From the NCBI GenBank assembly GCA_002352135.1, contig DEHW01000210.1, forward strand, positions 1 to 15,704: a DNA stretch of 15,704 nucleotides, read 5' to 3'. The position numbers and the translations under genes were made by a program. The notes beneath the pieces are model-generated. The model worked only from the letters and a program-made list of their open reading frames with translations, was not told where the DNA came from and did no database searches. Below, one piece after another: positions 14,020 through 15,704 of this stretch (positions within the stretch are counted from its first letter, which is position 1; each line of letters opens with the position of its first letter). This DNA comes from Lysobacterales bacterium UBA2790. Lineage in GTDB: Bacteria > Pseudomonadota > Gammaproteobacteria > Xanthomonadales > Xanthomonadaceae.

Positions 14020-15704
14020 ATGAGTGACACGACAAAGGCCAAACGCCGCAGCCTGAGCACCGCCGCGCCGCTGAAGCGACTGTGGCCCTTCGTTCGACCC
14101 TATCGTGGTCTGGTCGCGCTATGGCTGGGATTCCTGGCGCTATCCAGCACCGCGACCTTGAGTCTGCCGGTCGCCGTGCGCTTCATGATCGACCGTGGAT
14201 TTGGCGGCAATGATCCCTCGGCGGTGGATCGCTGGTTTCTCGGCTTGATGGCCGTTGCGGTGCTGCTGGGTCTGGCCACCGCCGGGCGCTTCTACTTTGT
14301 CAGTCTGCTGGGCGAAAAGGTCATCGCCGACCTGCGCAAGACCTTGTATTCGCATCTGCTGCGACTCGACATGGCCTTCTTCGAGCGCACCCGCGCAGGC
14401 GAACTAGTGTCGCGCCTTTCCGCCGATACCGAACTGCTGCGCAGCGTGGTCGGCAGCTCGGCGTCGGTGGCCCTGCGCAGCACGATCACCTTGCTCGGCA
14501 GCGCGGTGGCCCTGGCCTGGACCAGCCCGCGACTGGCGGGCTTCGCGCTGATCGGCATTCCGCTGATTGTGCTGCCTATCGTGGTATTCGGACGCGGTGT
14601 AGCCAAACGCTCGCGCGCCAGCCAGGACCGTGTGGCCGATGCGAACGCACGAGCCAGTGAAACCCTCGCGGCCATTCACACGGTGCAGAGCTATGCACGC
14701 GAACGGCATGAGTCGAACCGCTTCGCCGAAGCCGTGCAGATCGCCCTGAATGCGGCGCGTTCGCGCATCGGCATGCAGGCCGCGCTGACCGCCACCGTCA
14801 TCGTGGTGATCTTCGGCGCGATCACGGCGGTGCTATGGGTCGGCGCAAAGGATGTCATTGCAGGCACGATGAGCGCAGGCGCGCTCAGCCAGTTTGTCCT
14901 CTACGCCATGCTGGGTGCGGGATCGGCTGGTGCCTTGAGTGAAGTCTGGAGCGAAGTGCAACGCGCGGCCGGTGGCATGCAGCGCATCGAAGAACTGTTG
15001 GCCGAAACCCCAAGCATCACCGCTCCCGCGCAGACCACACTGTTGCTGCGTCCGGTGCGCGGCGAGATCCGCTTCGATGCGGTGAGCTTCCGCTATCCCT
15101 CGCGCCCGGATCAGGCCGCGCTGAGCGACTTCTCTTTGCATATCCAGCCCGGCGAAACGGTCGCCCTGGTCGGTCCCTCCGGCGCGGGGAAAAGCACCGT
15201 TCTGCAGATGTTGCTGCGTTTCCACGATCCCGAATCCGGTCGCATCGCCATCGACGACACCGACCTGCGCGAGCTCGATCCGGAATCCTTGCGCGAACAG
15301 ATCGCCCTGGTGCCGCAAGATCCACTGCTGTTTGCCGCCGATGCCTTGGACAATCTGCGCTATGGGCGACTGCAGGCCAGCGAAGACGAGGTCGTTGCTG
15401 CCGCCCGCAGTGCCGAAGCACATGACTTCCTGAGCGCCCTGCCGGAAGGCTATCGCAGCTTTCTGGGCGAACGCGGCGTGCGTCTGTCCGGCGGACAGCA
15501 ACAGCGTCTCGTTATTGCACGCGCGCTGTTGAAAGATGCACCGATCCTGCTGCTCGACGAAGCAACCAGCGCACTCGACGCGCAAAGTGAACGCGCCATC
15601 CAGCAAGCACTGGAGCGTCTGATGCAAGGCCGCACCACCCTGGTCATCGCGCATCGACTGGCCACGGTACGTCGCGCCGACCGCATCATCGTGATGGACC
15701 ACGG
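14020..15704 (+). CDS. MsbA-type ABC exporter, permease fused to ATPase (cut by right window edge)
   Basis: Half-transporter that works as a dimer to export lipid or drug-like substrates across the inner membrane. About 561 of roughly 590 residues are visible. The N-terminal part (about 20-310) is the six-helix exporter domain with FFERTRAGELVSRLSADTE near the first cytoplasmic loop. The nucleotide-binding domain begins near residue 345 and shows Walker A GPSGAGKST (385-393), Q-loop VPQDPLLF, signature LSGGQ (489-493), Walker B LLLDEATSALD (D513, E514) and H-loop H545. It resembles the MsbA-related permease/ATP-binding group rather than true MsbA; substrate unknown. The ATG has no strong ribosome-binding site. 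Confidence 0.9.
   Translation, partial: MSDTTKAKRRSLSTAAPLKRLWPFVRPYRGLVALWLGFLALSSTATLSLPVAVRFMIDRGFGGNDPSAVDRWFLGLMAVAVLLGLATAGRFYFVSLLGEKVIADLRKTLYSHLLRLDMAFFERTRAGELVSRLSADTELLRSVVGSSASVALRSTITLLGSAVALAWTSPRLAGFALIGIPLIVLPIVVFGRGVAKRSRASQDRVADANARASETLAAIHTVQSYARERHESNRFAEAVQIALNAARSRIGMQAALTATVIVVIFGAITAVLWVGAKDVIAGTMSAGALSQFVLYAMLGAGSAGALSEVWSEVQRAAGGMQRIEELLAETPSITAPAQTTLLLRPVRGEIRFDAVSFRYPSRPDQAALSDFSLHIQPGETVALVGPSGAGKSTVLQMLLRFHDPESGRIAIDDTDLRELDPESLREQIALVPQDPLLFAADALDNLRYGRLQASEDEVVAAARSAEAHDFLSALPEGYRSFLGERGVRLSGGQQQRLVIARALLKDAPILLLDEATSALDAQSERAIQQALERLMQGRTTLVIAHRLATVRRADRIIVMDH

Noticed and set aside
14833..15702. Minus-strand open frame opposite the ABC exporter
   Set aside because: Lies wholly over the Walker A to H-loop region of the exporter and has no independent support.

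Overview
The window is a gene-dense, GC-rich stretch of a gammaproteobacterial chromosome. Gene content and order (rpoE-rseA-rseC, UbiM, cbb3-oxidase assembly genes, TraB/GumN protein) fit the Xanthomonadales/Lysobacterales best. That placement is inferred from family resemblance, not from a search. No phage, transposon, CRISPR, tRNA or rRNA gene is visible.

Layout. (1) Positions 1-1478, minus strand: an envelope-stress operon of sigma-E factor RpoE, anti-sigma factor RseA and a partial RseC that runs off the left edge. The genes overlap at both junctions. An RpoE-type promoter lies upstream at 1667-1693, inside a repeat-rich region shared with the divergent next gene. (2) 1858-3912, plus: a two-domain enoyl-CoA hydratase/3-hydroxyacyl-CoA dehydrogenase (FadB/FadJ type) with no thiolase beside it. 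(3) 4022-5266, plus: the ubiquinone-ring hydroxylase UbiM. (4) 5422-10292, plus: a tightly coupled run ccoH, ccoI (copper P-type ATPase), ccoS, a TauE/SafE-type membrane protein and an unrecognised membrane protein that probably starts at TTG. A near-consensus FNR/ANR box (5352-5365) precedes ccoH. (5) 10261-13853, minus: a probable four-gene operon of a TraB/GumN lipoprotein-like or exported protein, a DadA-like FAD oxidoreductase, N-formylglutamate deformylase (HutG) and a membrane protein resembling the PycTM effector of Pycsar anti-phage defence. Its last gene overlaps the end of the plus-strand membrane gene tail to tail by 32 bp. (6) 14020 to the right edge, plus: an MsbA-type ABC exporter, truncated by the window.

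How the genes fit together. The middle of the window is respiratory: UbiM builds the quinone, and CcoH/CcoI/CcoS mature a cbb3 oxidase that receives electrons originating from that quinone pool. The oxidase subunits (ccoNOP) and ccoG are not in this window. The FNR/ANR box suggests low-oxygen induction of the maturation genes. The left block senses envelope damage; the FadB/FadJ enzyme supplies acyl-CoA oxidation. The right-hand minus operon looks like amino-acid catabolism with two proteins of unclear role attached.

Most worth following up: the orphan PycTM-like gene, the FNR/ANR box, the rpoE-rseA-rseC operon lacking rseB between rseA and rseC, the RpoE promoter with an inverted-repeat arm in its spacer, and the unrecognised membrane protein at the end of the cco run. 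I found no convincing complete new system.
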